Source: Candidatus Alistipes stercoravium (GTDB lineage Bacteria > Bacteroidota > Bacteroidia > Bacteroidales > Rikenellaceae). Taken from it: a stretch of DNA of 64,000 nt. Each line of letters starts with the position of its first letter. The stretch's first letter is position 1. The stretch is from NCBI GenBank assembly GCA_019119615.1, contig DWWQ01000011.1, positions 29,801-93,800 of the forward strand, in the 5' to 3' direction. The notes below the pieces were generated by a model that worked only from the letters and a program-made list of their open reading frames with translations, did no database searches and had not been told where the DNA came from. Made by a program: the position numbers and the translations under genes. Below are positions 24,800 through 34,373 of this stretch, in pieces.

Positions 24800-25342
24800 T
24801 CAACAGTTGCGACCCGCTTCGCAGGCCTCCTGCAGCGCGGCGTGGCCCTCGATCTCGCCGACGTTCCATACCCCGGGGCAGAGGATGCTCCGGCGCAGGT
24901 GCGCCTCCTCGAGGCAGTCGAAAAATCCCTGGAACGTATCCACCGTGCGCAGCATGAGCTGGCGGTCCGGCTCGGCGGCCGTGAGCAGCAGGTAGAACTC
25001 CTTGCCGGAGATCTCCGTATAGCGGGCGCACGAGCGGTCGATGAGCGTCTTCATCTGGGCCGACATCGTATAGAAATAGACCGGCGAGGCCATCACGATG
25101 ACGTCGGCGCAGACCATCTTTTCGATGATCCGTGCGGCATCGTCCTGCTGGGGGCAGGGGCGTCCCTCACGGCTGCAAAGGCCGCAGCCCGTGCAGTAGT
25201 GGATCGTGCAGTCGCGCAGGAAGATCTTTTCGACCTGGTGGCCCGCCTCCGCGGCGCCGCGCAGGAATTCGTCGCAGAGCCGGTCGGAGTTGCCCCCGCG
25301 ACGCGGACTGGACGAGAGAATCAGCACTCGTTTTGCCATCAT
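24800..25342 (-). CDS. Flavodoxin-like NAD(P)H-dependent oxidoreductase (iron-sulfur flavoprotein type)
   Basis: 180 residues from ATG 25342 (MMAKRVLILSSSPRRGGNSD). The first strand and loop (SSSPRRGGNSDRL) bind FMN phosphate as in the flavodoxin-like fold. A cysteine motif CTGCGLC...C follows, typical of iron-sulfur flavoproteins that bind a 4Fe-4S cluster. ASPVYFYTMSAQMKTLIDR is the next family signature. The C-terminal end has several Cys. It may reduce a small electron acceptor. Promoter box CAAAGATA (TATCTTTG on minus) is at 25361-25368. Confidence 0.85.
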   Translation of the reverse strand: MMAKRVLILSSSPRRGGNSDRLCDEFLRGAAEAGHQVEKIFLRDCTIHYCTGCGLCSREGRPCPQQDDAARIIEKMVCADVIVMASPVYFYTMSAQMKTLIDRSCARYTEISGKEFYLLLTAAEPDRQLMLRTVDTFQGFFDCLEEAHLRRSILCPGVWNVGEIEGHAALQEACEAGRNC

Positions 25343-25360
25343 GTTCGTGTGTTTCGTTGC

Positions 25361-25368
25361 GGCAAAGA
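25361..25368 (-). promoter_or_regulatory. -7 promoter element of the flavoprotein-acetyltransferase operon
   Basis: TATCTTTG on the minus strand, 18 nt before the ATG at 25342. Confidence 0.55.
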
Positions 25369-25584
25369 TAGCGCAAAAGCTCTTTCGGCCTCCTATCCCG
25401 ATTCCGGTTTCCGCTACCCCGATTCCGGATTCGGGCGCCGGGCCGCACCCGCCCGGCGCCCGCAGACGGCGGCATAGGCCCGGATACCGGTCCGGGAGCT
25501 CTCCGACATGCGTTTTTAGGTATTTTCGCGTATTGACGCACCTTGATGAAATAGCGACATTTGCAGCAGAAAAAACCGACTTCC

Positions 25585-26835
25585 ATGAGACCTGCACCGC
25601 ATCTGCTGCCCCTTGTCCTGCTTCTCCTCATCCCGTTCGGAGTGCGAGCCGCCGAGCCGCCCGCCACGGAAAGCCCTACGGCGGAAGCCGCCCCGGCCGC
25701 CATGACGGCACCCGCAACGGCTCCGGTCGCGGAGCTTGCGGAACTCCGGCCCGCAGAGGCCGCCGAATCCCCCGAATCCCCCGGAACTCCCGAAACTCCC
25801 GAAACCTCCGAAACCTCCGGAGCCGCCGGAGCCCCCGGAACCCCCGGAACCCCCGGAACCCCCGGAACGGAGGATGCGGCGAAGGACTCCGCCGCGAAAA
25901 GGTGGCTTTCCCGCCTGCCGAAGGTCTCGGGCTATGTGCAGCTGGGCTACGAATTCGGCGACGGGCTGTCGAGCTTCTTCATCAAGCGCGTGCGCCTCGA
26001 CCTGGCGGGAGCGATCGCCCCGAAACTGGGCTACCGCATCCAGCTCGAGTTCGCCTCGCCGAAGATCGTCGATGCCTACCTGGAGTACAAGCCCCTGAAA
26101 CAGCTGAACCTCAAGGTCGGCGAATACAAGATCCCCTTCTCGATCGAGAATACGGTCTATCCGCCGCTGAAGTTCGAGCTGATCGAATACCCGCTGGCCC
26201 TGCAGCGCCTGATGGGCTTCGACGACGTCTGCGGCCTCGCGGCCACGGGCCGCGACATGGGCGCCACGCTCTACGGCGACCTGATCGAGCGCGACGGCCG
26301 GGCGCTTTTAAGCTACGACCTCGGAGTCTTCAACGGCGAGGGAATCAACGCCCGCGACCGCAACCTTTCGAAGGACCTCGCGGCCCGGCTGACGCTCCGC
26401 CCGTTGCGGGGGCTGCAGATCGCCGCCTCGTACTATTGGGGCGAATACGGCACGGAGTACCTGCGGCGCGTACGCTACGGCGCGGGCATCTGCTACGACC
26501 GGGGTCGGATTATCCTGCGCAGCGAGTGGATCGGCGGCGAGACGGGCCTCCCGGCACCCGAAGAAGTGCGGCACGGAGGCCTGCTCGAAAGCCGCGGCTG
26601 GTACGCCCTGGGCGGCTGGCGCGCCACGCCGACGCTGACCCCCCTCGTACGCTACGACACCTTCCTCGAGAACGCCTCCTCGGACGCCACACGCCAAACG
26701 AACTGGACGGCCGGCCTGCTGTGGCAGCCCGTGCGCTTCCTGCGCTGCCAGCTCAACTACACCTGCGAGCAGTACGCCGCCCGCGACACGGACCCGCGCA
26801 ACGTCGTCTCGCTGATGTTCACCGGAATTTTCTAA
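25585..26835 (+). CDS. Outer membrane porin, phosphate-selective porin O/P type
   Basis: 416 residues from ATG 25585. A signal peptide ends near VRA-AEPP. Residues about 60-98 form a low-complexity tripeptide linker (PES, PGT, PET and SGA units) encoded by a 9-bp tandem array. The rest is a beta-barrel of about 310 residues with KVSGYVQLGYEFGDG at its start and KVGEYKIPFSIENT, the porin O/P pattern, and a terminal strand VVSLMFTGIF ending in Phe, as required for BAM insertion. It likely forms a trimeric anion or general porin. The UPF0324 gene follows after 25 nt. Confidence 0.85.
   Translation: MRPAPHLLPLVLLLLIPFGVRAAEPPATESPTAEAAPAAMTAPATAPVAELAELRPAEAAESPESPGTPETPETSETSGAAGAPGTPGTPGTPGTEDAAKDSAAKRWLSRLPKVSGYVQLGYEFGDGLSSFFIKRVRLDLAGAIAPKLGYRIQLEFASPKIVDAYLEYKPLKQLNLKVGEYKIPFSIENTVYPPLKFELIEYPLALQRLMGFDDVCGLAATGRDMGATLYGDLIERDGRALLSYDLGVFNGEGINARDRNLSKDLAARLTLRPLRGLQIAASYYWGEYGTEYLRRVRYGAGICYDRGRIILRSEWIGGETGLPAPEEVRHGGLLESRGWYALGGWRATPTLTPLVRYDTFLENASSDATRQTNWTAGLLWQPVRFLRCQLNYTCEQYAARDTDPRNVVSLMFTGIF
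25763..25870 (+). repeat. 9-bp tandem array inside the porin gene (12 units)
   Basis: Twelve units of form CCGGAACCC or CCGAAACCT/CCGAATCCC run without interruption. The last full copies are identical (CCGGAACCC three times at 25835-25861). Because each unit is 9 bp, unit gain or loss changes linker length by three residues and keeps the frame. Confidence 0.85.
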
Positions 26836-26860
26836 ACCCTTGAAATATTTCTGAAAAACG

Positions 26861-28141
26861 ATGAAAAACTGGATCGAACAACTCCGCACCGAGGATTGGG
26901 TCGTAGTCTGGGTCTCCCTGCCGCTGCTGCTCGCCGCCGCCCTCGCGCCCCACTGCCTGCCCTACGTTCCCTCGACGCTCGTCGGCACGACGGCCTGGTA
27001 CAACATCGTACTGCTCTTCGCCCTCGTGCTGGTGGTTCTCTACGTCGGGAGCCTCCTGCTACGCCGCCCCACACGGGGCATGATCCCCTCGCTGGCGGTA
27101 GTATTCGCCGTCTCGCTGCTGGCGCAGCTCGTAGCCAAGATCCCCGTCGTGGCCCACTACGGCTTCGAGTCGGTCTTCTTCTCGGTGCTCTTCGGACTGC
27201 TCATCCGCAACCTCTGGCGGGTTCCCGCGTGGATGAAGCCCGCCATCCAGGGGGAGTTCTTCATCAAGATCGGCGTCGTCTGCCTCGGCGCGACGATCCT
27301 CATCGGCGACGTCATGAAGTCTGGCATCTTCGGCCTCGTCCAGGCGTGCCTCGTGGTGGCCGTCGTCTGGTTCTTCGCCTTCCGCACGGCACGCCGCGCA
27401 GGGGTCGATGAACGCTCGGCGATGATCCTCTCAAGCGGCGTCTCGATCTGCGGCGTCTCGGCCTGCATCACCGCGGCGCGCGTGGCGGGCGGCGACGACC
27501 GCAAGCTCTCTTACATCGTCTCGCTGGTGCTCATCGTCGTCGTGCCGATGATCTACCTCATGCCGTGGCTGGCCCACCTGATCCTCCCGCACCTGTTTGC
27601 TCCGGAGGTGGCCCGCGAGGTCGCCGGGGCGTGGATCGGCGGCACGATCGACACGACATCGGGCGTCGTGGCCTCGAGCGAGATGGTCGGCGCGGAGGCC
27701 AGCAGCCACGCCGTCATCATCAAGGCGGCGCAGAACGTGCTGATCGGCGTCGTGGCCTTCTTCATCGCCCTCTACCTCTCGACGCGGGGCGAGCGGGGCG
27801 GACAGGCCCCCTCGCTGGGCATCGTCTGGGAGAAGTTCCCGAAGTTCATCCTCGGCTTCGTGGCCGCCTCGCTGGTCTTCAGCCTGCTGCAGTCGGGCGG
27901 GGTCTTCGTCCCCACGGCCGCGGGCAAGCTCGCCGAGACGGGCGCCGCGAAGACCCTCTCGACGCTCTTCTTCTCGCTGGCCTTCGTCTGCATCGGCCTC
28001 GACACACGTCTGAAGGAGATCATTTCGCGCGAGAACCGCAACATTCTGCGCTCGTTCCTCACGGCCCAGGCCTTCAACATCGTCGCGACGTTCCTGATCG
28101 CCTCGCTGCTCTTCGGCGTGCTGAAGCCGATGTGGTCGTAA
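26861..28141 (+). CDS. UPF0324 / YeiH family membrane transporter
   Basis: 426 residues with about 10-12 membrane helices. The central segment SAMILSSGVSICGVSACITAARV and the following EVAGAWIGGTIDTTSGVVAS match the UPF0324 family (putative sulfate exporters; E. coli YeiH). The family is bacterial and its substrate is poorly defined. It starts 25 nt after the porin and may be cotranscribed with it, which could mean an outer-plus-inner membrane pair for an anion. A hairpin follows the stop. Confidence 0.85.
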   Translation: MKNWIEQLRTEDWVVVWVSLPLLLAAALAPHCLPYVPSTLVGTTAWYNIVLLFALVLVVLYVGSLLLRRPTRGMIPSLAVVFAVSLLAQLVAKIPVVAHYGFESVFFSVLFGLLIRNLWRVPAWMKPAIQGEFFIKIGVVCLGATILIGDVMKSGIFGLVQACLVVAVVWFFAFRTARRAGVDERSAMILSSGVSICGVSACITAARVAGGDDRKLSYIVSLVLIVVVPMIYLMPWLAHLILPHLFAPEVAREVAGAWIGGTIDTTSGVVASSEMVGAEASSHAVIIKAAQNVLIGVVAFFIALYLSTRGERGGQAPSLGIVWEKFPKFILGFVAASLVFSLLQSGGVFVPTAAGKLAETGAAKTLSTLFFSLAFVCIGLDTRLKEIISRENRNILRSFLTAQAFNIVATFLIASLLFGVLKPMWS

Positions 28142-28147
28142 CGGAAT

Positions 28148-28182
28148 TCCGGAGGGGGCGGTGAAAAAACCGCCCCTCCGGA
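28148..28182. terminator. Stem-loop after the UPF0324 gene
   Basis: TCCGGAGGGGGCGGT / GAAAAA / ACCGCCCCTCCGGA forms a very stable stem with a one-base bulge. No T-run follows, so it may be a transcript-end stabiliser rather than a classic terminator. Confidence 0.5.
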
Positions 28183-28233
28183 TACGAAACACCCCGGGCG
28201 CCGCATTTGGTACAAGAACCTAATACTCCGCCC

Positions 28234-29976
28234 ATGCGAACCTGATTTATGCAGCGGCGATGCTGTCGTGCCTCGCCGTCCGTCCGGCTTTTGGCCGGAA
28301 TGCCGAACCCACCGTTCCCCCCTCGGACCCGAAAGCGTTCACGCTGACGTGCGACGATTTCGAAGATCCCCGCACGCTCCCCAACCTCGAAACGCTCTGC
28401 CGTGTCTGGGGCTATGCCAAGTACCACCATCCCGTCTTCTGCGACACGCTGCGCCGCGTCGATATCGACAGCGCCCTCTTTGCCCTGCTGCCGCGGGTCG
28501 TGCACGCCGACCGGGAGACCCGCAACCGGCACCTGCTCGACTGGGTCCGCTCGCTGGGAGATTATACCCCTAACCGGGTCGAGTACGAACAGGCGCTGGC
28601 TTCGTATGACCTGGTCGAGACGGCCGACCTCGGATGGACGGCCGATACCGTGTTGCTGGGCGGGGAACTCTCGAAGTTGCTGCAGGAGCTGCGTTATGCC
28701 GAGCGCGGCGAGAACTTCTACCTCCGCATGGGAACAATGGAAAACGGAGCGGGTTATCACTACCTTTCGTTGCGCAACGAGAGGTCCTATCCGACCCAGC
28801 AGATGGATAGCGGGCACAACCTGCTGACGCTCTTCCGTCTGTGGAACGTCATCGAATATTATGCTCCGAACCGTTCGCTGACGCTGCACCCCTGGGAGGA
28901 GGTGCTCACGAGCTACATTCCGCGCATGGGGGTCGAGACGGATCCCGTCCGCTTCTCCCGGCTCTATTTCCGGCTGATTCGCGAACTCAACGACGGCCAT
29001 GCCTACGCGCCGATCGAGATGCTCTTCGGACAGCGGATGCTGCCCGTGTGGCCGCTCCAGGCCGAAGGGCGCCTCTTCGTCGGCTACTCCGGCGACAGTG
29101 CCCTCGAACGGGGCGACGAGGTGGTGGCCATCGACGGGGAGCCTATCTCCAAACGGCTGGAGTTGCTGCGGGAATATGCCTCGCGGTCGAACGAGGCGAG
29201 CCTGCGCCAGGCCCTCCGTTATTATGGGCTCTGCACGCGCCGTGATACCGCCGAGGTGGTCCGCCGTCGCGCCGGGGCCTGCGACACGCTCCGCGTGGCA
29301 ACGGTGCCCTATGGCAGCGTCTCCCCCCCTTTACGACCCGGCACAACTCGTGCAGCCGCCCTTCCGCCTGCTGGCCGATTCGGTGGGTTACATCTACGCC
29401 GGGACCTTCTCACGCGAGCACCTCGCCGAGGTCGGGCAGACGCTACCCCGCACGCGGGCGCTCATCATCGACCTGCGCACCTACCCGCTGAATGTAGACG
29501 GCGCGCTGATAGCGCTGGCCGGCCAGTCGCTGCGTACCGAGTCGGTCGTTGTTAGGCAGGCGCTCTATCAGACGCTGGCCCTGCCCGGTCTCTTTTTCCG
29601 GCAGGAGCAGTGGCTGTTCGAGGACTTCGGAGAGGTTGCCGCACGATGTACCGAACCCTACAAAGGACGGGTGATCTTACTGGTGAACGAGATGACGCAG
29701 AGCAACCCCGAGTTCCAGGCCATGGCGCTGCAGCGATGCCCGCAGACGCTGACCATCGGTTCGCCGACCTCGGGTGCCACCGGCTCCATTGTCTGGATTC
29801 CGTTGCCCGGTCAGATAACCAGTTTCTCCGGTGTCGGCGTCCTCTATCCGGACGGAACCCAGACCCAGACCGTAGGAGTGCGCCTCGATGCCGAGCTCTA
29901 CCCGACGGTCGAGGGGCTTCAGGAGGGACGCGACGAGATTCTCGAACGGGCACTGAAGCTCGCCGCCGGGGATTGA
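28234..29976 (+). pseudogene. S41-family protease, frameshifted twice
   Basis: The coding pattern runs from ATG 28234 to 29976 in two frames. Lesion 1: near the start, ATG CGA ACC TGA stops at once, but one base added there joins ATG to LIYAAAMLSCLAVRPAFG, a good signal peptide; one base seems missing before 28250. Lesion 2: at the run of seven C (29323-29329) the reading frame shifts; six C would join VPYGSVS to PLYDPAQLVQP. The parts together give a secreted S41 peptidase with a helical N-domain (NLLTLFRLWNVIEYYAPNR), a PDZ-like part and the catalytic region VNEMTQSNPEF with Ser. The parts are well conserved, so the lesions are recent, phase-variable, or sequencing errors. Confidence 0.75.
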
Positions 29977-30000
29977 CCCGCGCCGCGATTGCACACCATG

Positions 30001-30034
30001 AAAAAGGCCGATCCCCTACGGATCAGCCTTTTTT
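30001..30034. terminator. Terminator between convergent genes
   Basis: AAAAAGGCCGATCC / loop / GGATCAGCCTTTTTT forms an imperfect stem flanked by A and T runs. It separates the S41 pseudogene (plus) and the YgiQ gene (minus) and overlaps the YgiQ 3' end. Confidence 0.7.
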
Positions 30035-31891
30035 CGTGCCGGGGCCCTTCCCGAAACCCTTTCCGGGAGCTTTTCCGAAGCTCCGCGCCGGGCCTTTCCC
30101 GGAACTTTTCCCGGACTTTTTGGGACTGACCGCCTGCCCGCTTTCTGTTCCGGACCTTCTCCGATCCGCCAATCCGCTCCGGCCGGATGCCTGCCGACCG
30201 AAGAAGTAGCTCTTCTGCCGCCGCTTCTCCTCCTGCGTGCGGGCCACATAGACCTTCTCGTGCGTATAGGGGTTCTCGCCCGTGCAGAACATCACCGACG
30301 AGAGGGTCATCGGCGTGGGCGTGAGGTCCTGCACCTGTTCGAGGTTGAAATGGAGCTTTCCGAGCACCTTTTCGGCCAGCGCGCGCATGTCCTGCTCCGT
30401 GCATCCGGGGTGCGACGAGATGAAGTAGGGAATCAGCTGGTAGGGCAGCCCCTCGCGGTCGCAGATGCGGTGGAAGTCGGTGTTCAGCCGCTCGAAGAGG
30501 GCGAACGGCGGCTTGCGCATCAGCCGCAACACCCCGTCTTCGGTGTGCTCCGGGGCGACCTTCAGCCGCCCCGAAGTGTGGTGCTTCAGAACGGTTTCGA
30601 GATAGGGCTTGTCGTCGAACAGGTCGTAGCGGATGCCGCTGCCGATAAAGGCCTTCCGGATCCCCTTGACAGCGCGGATCTTCGCATAGAGGGCCAGCAG
30701 CGGGCCGTGGTCGTTGTCCAGGTTGGGGCACATCCGCGGGTGGAGGCACGACGGGCGGCGGCACTTCGCGCAGAGCGTGCGGTCGCGGCCCCCCATGCGG
30801 TACATGTTGGCCGACGGGGCCCCGACATCCGAGAGGTAGCCCTTGAATCCGGGCATCTTCACCACACGCTCGACCTCGGCGAGGATCGACCGCTCGCTGC
30901 GTGCATGGACGAACTTGCCCTGATGGGCCGAGATCGTGCAGAAGGAGCAGCCGCCGAAGCAGCCGCGGTGGATATTCACCGAAAACTTGATCATCTCCCA
31001 GGCCGGGATCTCCCCCTTGCCGCGGTAGCGCGGGTGGGGCGCCCGCTCGTAGGGAAGGTCGAACGAGTGGTCGAGCTCCTCGGTCGTGAGCGCCGCATTC
31101 GGGGGCGTTACGACGACGTAGCGGTCGCCCACGGCCTCAACCAGCGTCGCCTCGGGCTCCATCAGGTTGCTCTGCGTCTCGATGACGGTGAAGTTGTCGC
31201 CGAAGGCCCGCTTGTCGCGCAGGCACTCCTCGTATCCGTGCAGGCGGATCGTCCGCGCGGGGTCAAGGCGCGCGACATACTCCCCGTCGGCGAGGAAGGC
31301 CACCTGGCGGATGCGGCGCAGCAGCTTGGCGTTGTAACCGTTGCGGAGCGTGCGGGCCACCTGCTGGATGACCCGCTCGCCCATGCCGTAGATGAGCAGG
31401 TCGGCGCCCGACTCGACGAGCACCGAGGGTTTGAGCGAGTCGCTCCAGTAGTCGTAGTGGGTCAGCCGCCGCAGCGAGGCCTCGATGCCGCCGATGACCA
31501 CCGGGACGTGGGGAAAGAGCCGCTTGAGGATCCGCGCATAGACCGTCACGGCGTAGTCGGGGCGGAATCCCGCCTTGCCGCCTGGCGTGTAGGCGTCGTC
31601 GTGGCGCAGCCGGATGTTGGCCGTATAGTGATTGACCATCGAATCCATGGCGCCGGCCGTGATACCGAAGAAGAGACGCGGGGCGCCCAGCTTGGTGAAG
31701 TCGCGCAGGTCGTCGCGCCAGTTGGGCTGGGGGACGATCGCCACGCGGTAGCCCTCGGCTTCGAGCAGCCGCCCGACGACCGCGGCGCCGAAGGCCGGAT
31801 GGTCGATATAGGCGTCGCCCGTGAAGAGGATGACGTCGAGTTGCTCCCAGCCGCGTTCGCGGACCTCCTTGAGGGTGGTAGGCAGAAACAT
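30023..31891 (-). CDS. YgiQ-family radical SAM protein
   Basis: 622 residues from ATG 31891 (MFLPTTLKEVRERGWEQLDV); upstream frame is shadow. A B12-binding-like N-terminal region (about 1-300) has IEASLRRLTHYDYWSD. The radical SAM cluster is CFGGCSFC at 311-318 (Cys311, 315, 318). Later a Cys-rich segment (CAKCRRPSCLHPRMC) and GKLKVAPEHTED-type sequence follow, as in YgiQ. The last 45 residues are a basic Lys/Gly/Ser tail, unlike the usual end. The reaction is unknown. A 12-nt gap separates it from the aminotransferase gene upstream. Confidence 0.85.
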   Translation of the reverse strand: MFLPTTLKEVRERGWEQLDVILFTGDAYIDHPAFGAAVVGRLLEAEGYRVAIVPQPNWRDDLRDFTKLGAPRLFFGITAGAMDSMVNHYTANIRLRHDDAYTPGGKAGFRPDYAVTVYARILKRLFPHVPVVIGGIEASLRRLTHYDYWSDSLKPSVLVESGADLLIYGMGERVIQQVARTLRNGYNAKLLRRIRQVAFLADGEYVARLDPARTIRLHGYEECLRDKRAFGDNFTVIETQSNLMEPEATLVEAVGDRYVVVTPPNAALTTEELDHSFDLPYERAPHPRYRGKGEIPAWEMIKFSVNIHRGCFGGCSFCTISAHQGKFVHARSERSILAEVERVVKMPGFKGYLSDVGAPSANMYRMGGRDRTLCAKCRRPSCLHPRMCPNLDNDHGPLLALYAKIRAVKGIRKAFIGSGIRYDLFDDKPYLETVLKHHTSGRLKVAPEHTEDGVLRLMRKPPFALFERLNTDFHRICDREGLPYQLIPYFISSHPGCTEQDMRALAEKVLGKLHFNLEQVQDLTPTPMTLSSVMFCTGENPYTHEKVYVARTQEEKRRQKSYFFGRQASGRSGLADRRRSGTESGQAVSPKKSGKSSGKGPARSFGKAPGKGFGKGPGTKKG

Positions 31892-31902
31892 GGCGTGCGG
31901 TG

Positions 31903-33165
31903 CTATTCGTTCGTATTGCGGGTATTCTGCGGCACGCGGCCGCCGGCGGGAAGTGCGGCCACGGCGTCGCGCAGCCGTTCGAGGGCGCGGCGGATCACCG
32001 CGCGCGGGGCCCCGACGTTGAGGCGCATGAAGCCCTCGCCCTCCTTGCCGAACATCGCGCCGTCGTTCAGCGCCAGGCCGGCCCGCTCGACGAAAAGCCG
32101 CACGAGCTCCTCGTGCCCGAGGCCGAGGGCGCGGCAGTCGAGCCACACGAGGTACGAGGCCCGGGGCCGCAGGGGACGTATGGCGGGCAGTTCGCGGGCG
32201 CAGAAGCCGATCACCTCCTCGACGTTGCCCTCGATGTAGCGGATGAGCTCGCGGCGCCACGCCTCGCCGTGGCGGAAGGCCGCGATGGTGGCGATCGGCG
32301 CAAAGAGGTTCGGGGCGTCGAGTTCGTTGGCCTCGAGCCATGCGAAGAAGCGGCGGCGCAGCGCCTCGTCGGGGACGATGGCGTAGGAGCTGACCACGCC
32401 GGCGATGTTGAAGGTCTTGGTCGGGGCGCCGAAGGTGATGCTGCAGCGTGCCGCGGCCTCCGAGACGGAGGCGAAGGGGATGTGGCGCGCGCCCCAGAGC
32501 GCCAGGTCGCAGTGGATCTCGTCGGCGAGGACCACCATGCCGCGGGCCGCGCAGAAGTCGGCCAGGCGGACGAGCGTCGCGCGGTCCCAGACGATGCCGC
32601 CGGGGTTGTGGGGGTTCGAGAGGATGAGCATCCGGCACTTCGCATCGACGACGCGTTCGAGATTCTCGAAATCCATCTCGTAGGAGCCGTCCGGCCGCTC
32701 GCGCAGCGGGTTGCAAACCACCTCACGGCCGTTGCCCTCAGGCACCAGGCGGAAGGGGTGGTAGACCGGCGGCTGGATGACGACCCGCTCGTCGGGGGCG
32801 AGCAGGCGGTTTACGGCCATACCGATCCCCTTGACGATGCCGGGGATGTAGGCGATCCACTCGGGGCGGACCTCCCAGCCGTGGTGCGTGCGGATCCAGT
32901 CGATGATTGCGGGGCGGTAGTCCGCCGGCTCGAGCGTATAGCCCAGCACGGGGTGCTCGAGCCGCCAGCGGAGCGCTTCGAGGATGAAGTCGGGGGTTTC
33001 GAAATCCATGTCGGCGACCCACAGGGGTTCAAGGTCCCCGCGGCCGTAAGCCTCCGCGAGGCCGTCGTACTTGACGCAGCCGGTGCCGCGCCGCTCGATC
33101 CGACGGTCGAAGTCATAGCGGGACGCGGCGGCGTCCTGCGGCGGGGTGCTGAAGGATTTTTCCAT
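31903..33165 (-). CDS. MalY/PatB-type aminotransferase (cystathionine beta-lyase-like)
   Basis: 420 residues from ATG 33165. It is a fold type I PLP enzyme: VKYDGLAEAYGRGDLEPLWVADMDF is the MalY/PatB start, with LWVADMDF typical. Later NPHNPGG, DEIHCDL (Asp215 binds the pyridine nitrogen) and PLP lysine Lys250 in GAPTKTFNIAG are seen, then RLNVGAPR with the carboxylate-binding Arg. These enzymes cleave C-S bonds of cystathionine or cysteine, forming homocysteine or H2S, pyruvate and ammonia; some also act as regulators. Length is typical. It is in a run with YgiQ downstream. Confidence 0.88.
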   Translation of the reverse strand: MEKSFSTPPQDAAASRYDFDRRIERRGTGCVKYDGLAEAYGRGDLEPLWVADMDFETPDFILEALRWRLEHPVLGYTLEPADYRPAIIDWIRTHHGWEVRPEWIAYIPGIVKGIGMAVNRLLAPDERVVIQPPVYHPFRLVPEGNGREVVCNPLRERPDGSYEMDFENLERVVDAKCRMLILSNPHNPGGIVWDRATLVRLADFCAARGMVVLADEIHCDLALWGARHIPFASVSEAAARCSITFGAPTKTFNIAGVVSSYAIVPDEALRRRFFAWLEANELDAPNLFAPIATIAAFRHGEAWRRELIRYIEGNVEEVIGFCARELPAIRPLRPRASYLVWLDCRALGLGHEELVRLFVERAGLALNDGAMFGKEGEGFMRLNVGAPRAVIRRALERLRDAVAALPAGGRVPQNTRNTNE

Positions 33166-33203
33166 GGCGGTATGCGGTTTCGGAACCGGGCGCGGGCCCG
33201 GCA

Positions 33204-34373
33204 TCAGGGTTCTTCGCGGACGGTATAGGTCTCCCACTTGGCGAGCAGGGCGCGGAAATCCTCCGGGAGCTCGCTGTCGAAGCACATCTCGCGGGGTGTC
33301 GCGGGGTGTTCGAAGCCCAGCAGCCGCGCGTGCAGCGCGTGGCGGGGCATCACCGCAAAGCAGTTCTCGATGAACTGCCGGTACTTGGCGAAGGTCGTGC
33401 CCTTGAGGATGCGGTCGCCGCCGTAGCGCTCGTCGTTGAAGAGCGGGTGGCCGATCCAGGCCATGTGGACGCGGATCTGGTGCGTGCGACCCGTTTCGAG
33501 GCGGCACTCCACGAGGGTAACGTAGCCGAAGCGGCGCAGCACCTTCCAGTGCGTTACGGCGTGCTTGCCGTCCGAGCCGTCAGCGAAGACGTACATCTTC
33601 TGCCGCTCGCGGGGGCTGCGGCCGATATTGCCCGTGATGGTCCCCTCGTCCTCGTCGAAGTTGCCCCACACGAGGGCCACATAGCGGCGCTGGATCGTAT
33701 GGTCGAAGAACTGCTTCGCCAGACGCGCATGCGCCTGCTCGTTCTTCGCCACGACGAGCAGCCCCGAGGTGTTCTTGTCGATGCGGTGGACCAGCCCGGC
33801 GCGCGTCTGCTCTTCGGCCGGGATGCCCTGCTCGTTGAGGTGGTACATCAGGGCATTGACCAGCGTGCCGCTCCAGTTGCCCACCCCGGGGTGGACGACC
33901 ATTCCGGCGGGTTTGTTCACGATCAGCAGGTCGTCGTCCTCATAGGGGATCTCGAGCGGGATGTTCTCCGCCACGAGCTCCGTCTCGCGCCGCGGGTAGG
34001 GCAGCACGATCTGGATGCGGTCCAGGGGCTTGACCTTGTAGCTCGACTTCGCGGGGCGTCCGTTCACGAGGATGTTGCCGCTGTCGGCCGCCGCCTGGAT
34101 GCGGTTGCGCGAGCAGTGCTCCATGCGCACGGTGAGGAACTTGTCCAGCCGCAGGGGCGTCTGCCCCTTGTCGGCCGTTACGGCAAAGTGTTCGTAGAGC
34201 CCCGCGCCCTCGTCGTCCTCCTCCGCGGCATCGTCCTCCGGCTCGTCGCCGTCGGCAGGGAGGCTGTCCGCACGGGAACCGTCGGCATAAGCCGCTCCCG
34301 CCCCGGCGGCAAGGGGGCCGTCATGCAGGCCGGGACCGGATTCCGGTCCGGCGTATGGCTGTCGGGTCTTCAT
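33204..34373 (-). CDS. rluD: Large-subunit pseudouridine synthase, RluD family
   Basis: 389 residues. A non-conserved acidic N-terminus of about 60 residues (rich in Asp/Glu and Gly/Ala) precedes an S4 RNA-binding domain (about 72-125). The catalytic domain has VNKPAGMVVHPG and HRIDKNTSGLLVVAK, with nucleophile Asp199, then ETGRTHQIRVHMAWIGHPL. RluD makes pseudouridine in helix 69 of 23S rRNA. Its start overlaps the PASTA gene stop by 1 nt (ATGA type), so the pair is translated together, an arrangement common in the phylum. Confidence 0.9.
   Translation of the reverse strand: MKTRQPYAGPESGPGLHDGPLAAGAGAAYADGSRADSLPADGDEPEDDAAEEDDEGAGLYEHFAVTADKGQTPLRLDKFLTVRMEHCSRNRIQAAADSGNILVNGRPAKSSYKVKPLDRIQIVLPYPRRETELVAENIPLEIPYEDDDLLIVNKPAGMVVHPGVGNWSGTLVNALMYHLNEQGIPAEEQTRAGLVHRIDKNTSGLLVVAKNEQAHARLAKQFFDHTIQRRYVALVWGNFDEDEGTITGNIGRSPRERQKMYVFADGSDGKHAVTHWKVLRRFGYVTLVECRLETGRTHQIRVHMAWIGHPLFNDERYGGDRILKGTTFAKYRQFIENCFAVMPRHALHARLLGFEHPATPREMCFDSELPEDFRALLAKWETYTVREEP

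Noticed and set aside
31903-33507. Longer start of the MalY/PatB protein at 33507
   Set aside because: The 114 residues before ATG 33165 are shadow of rluD and have no likeness to the family.
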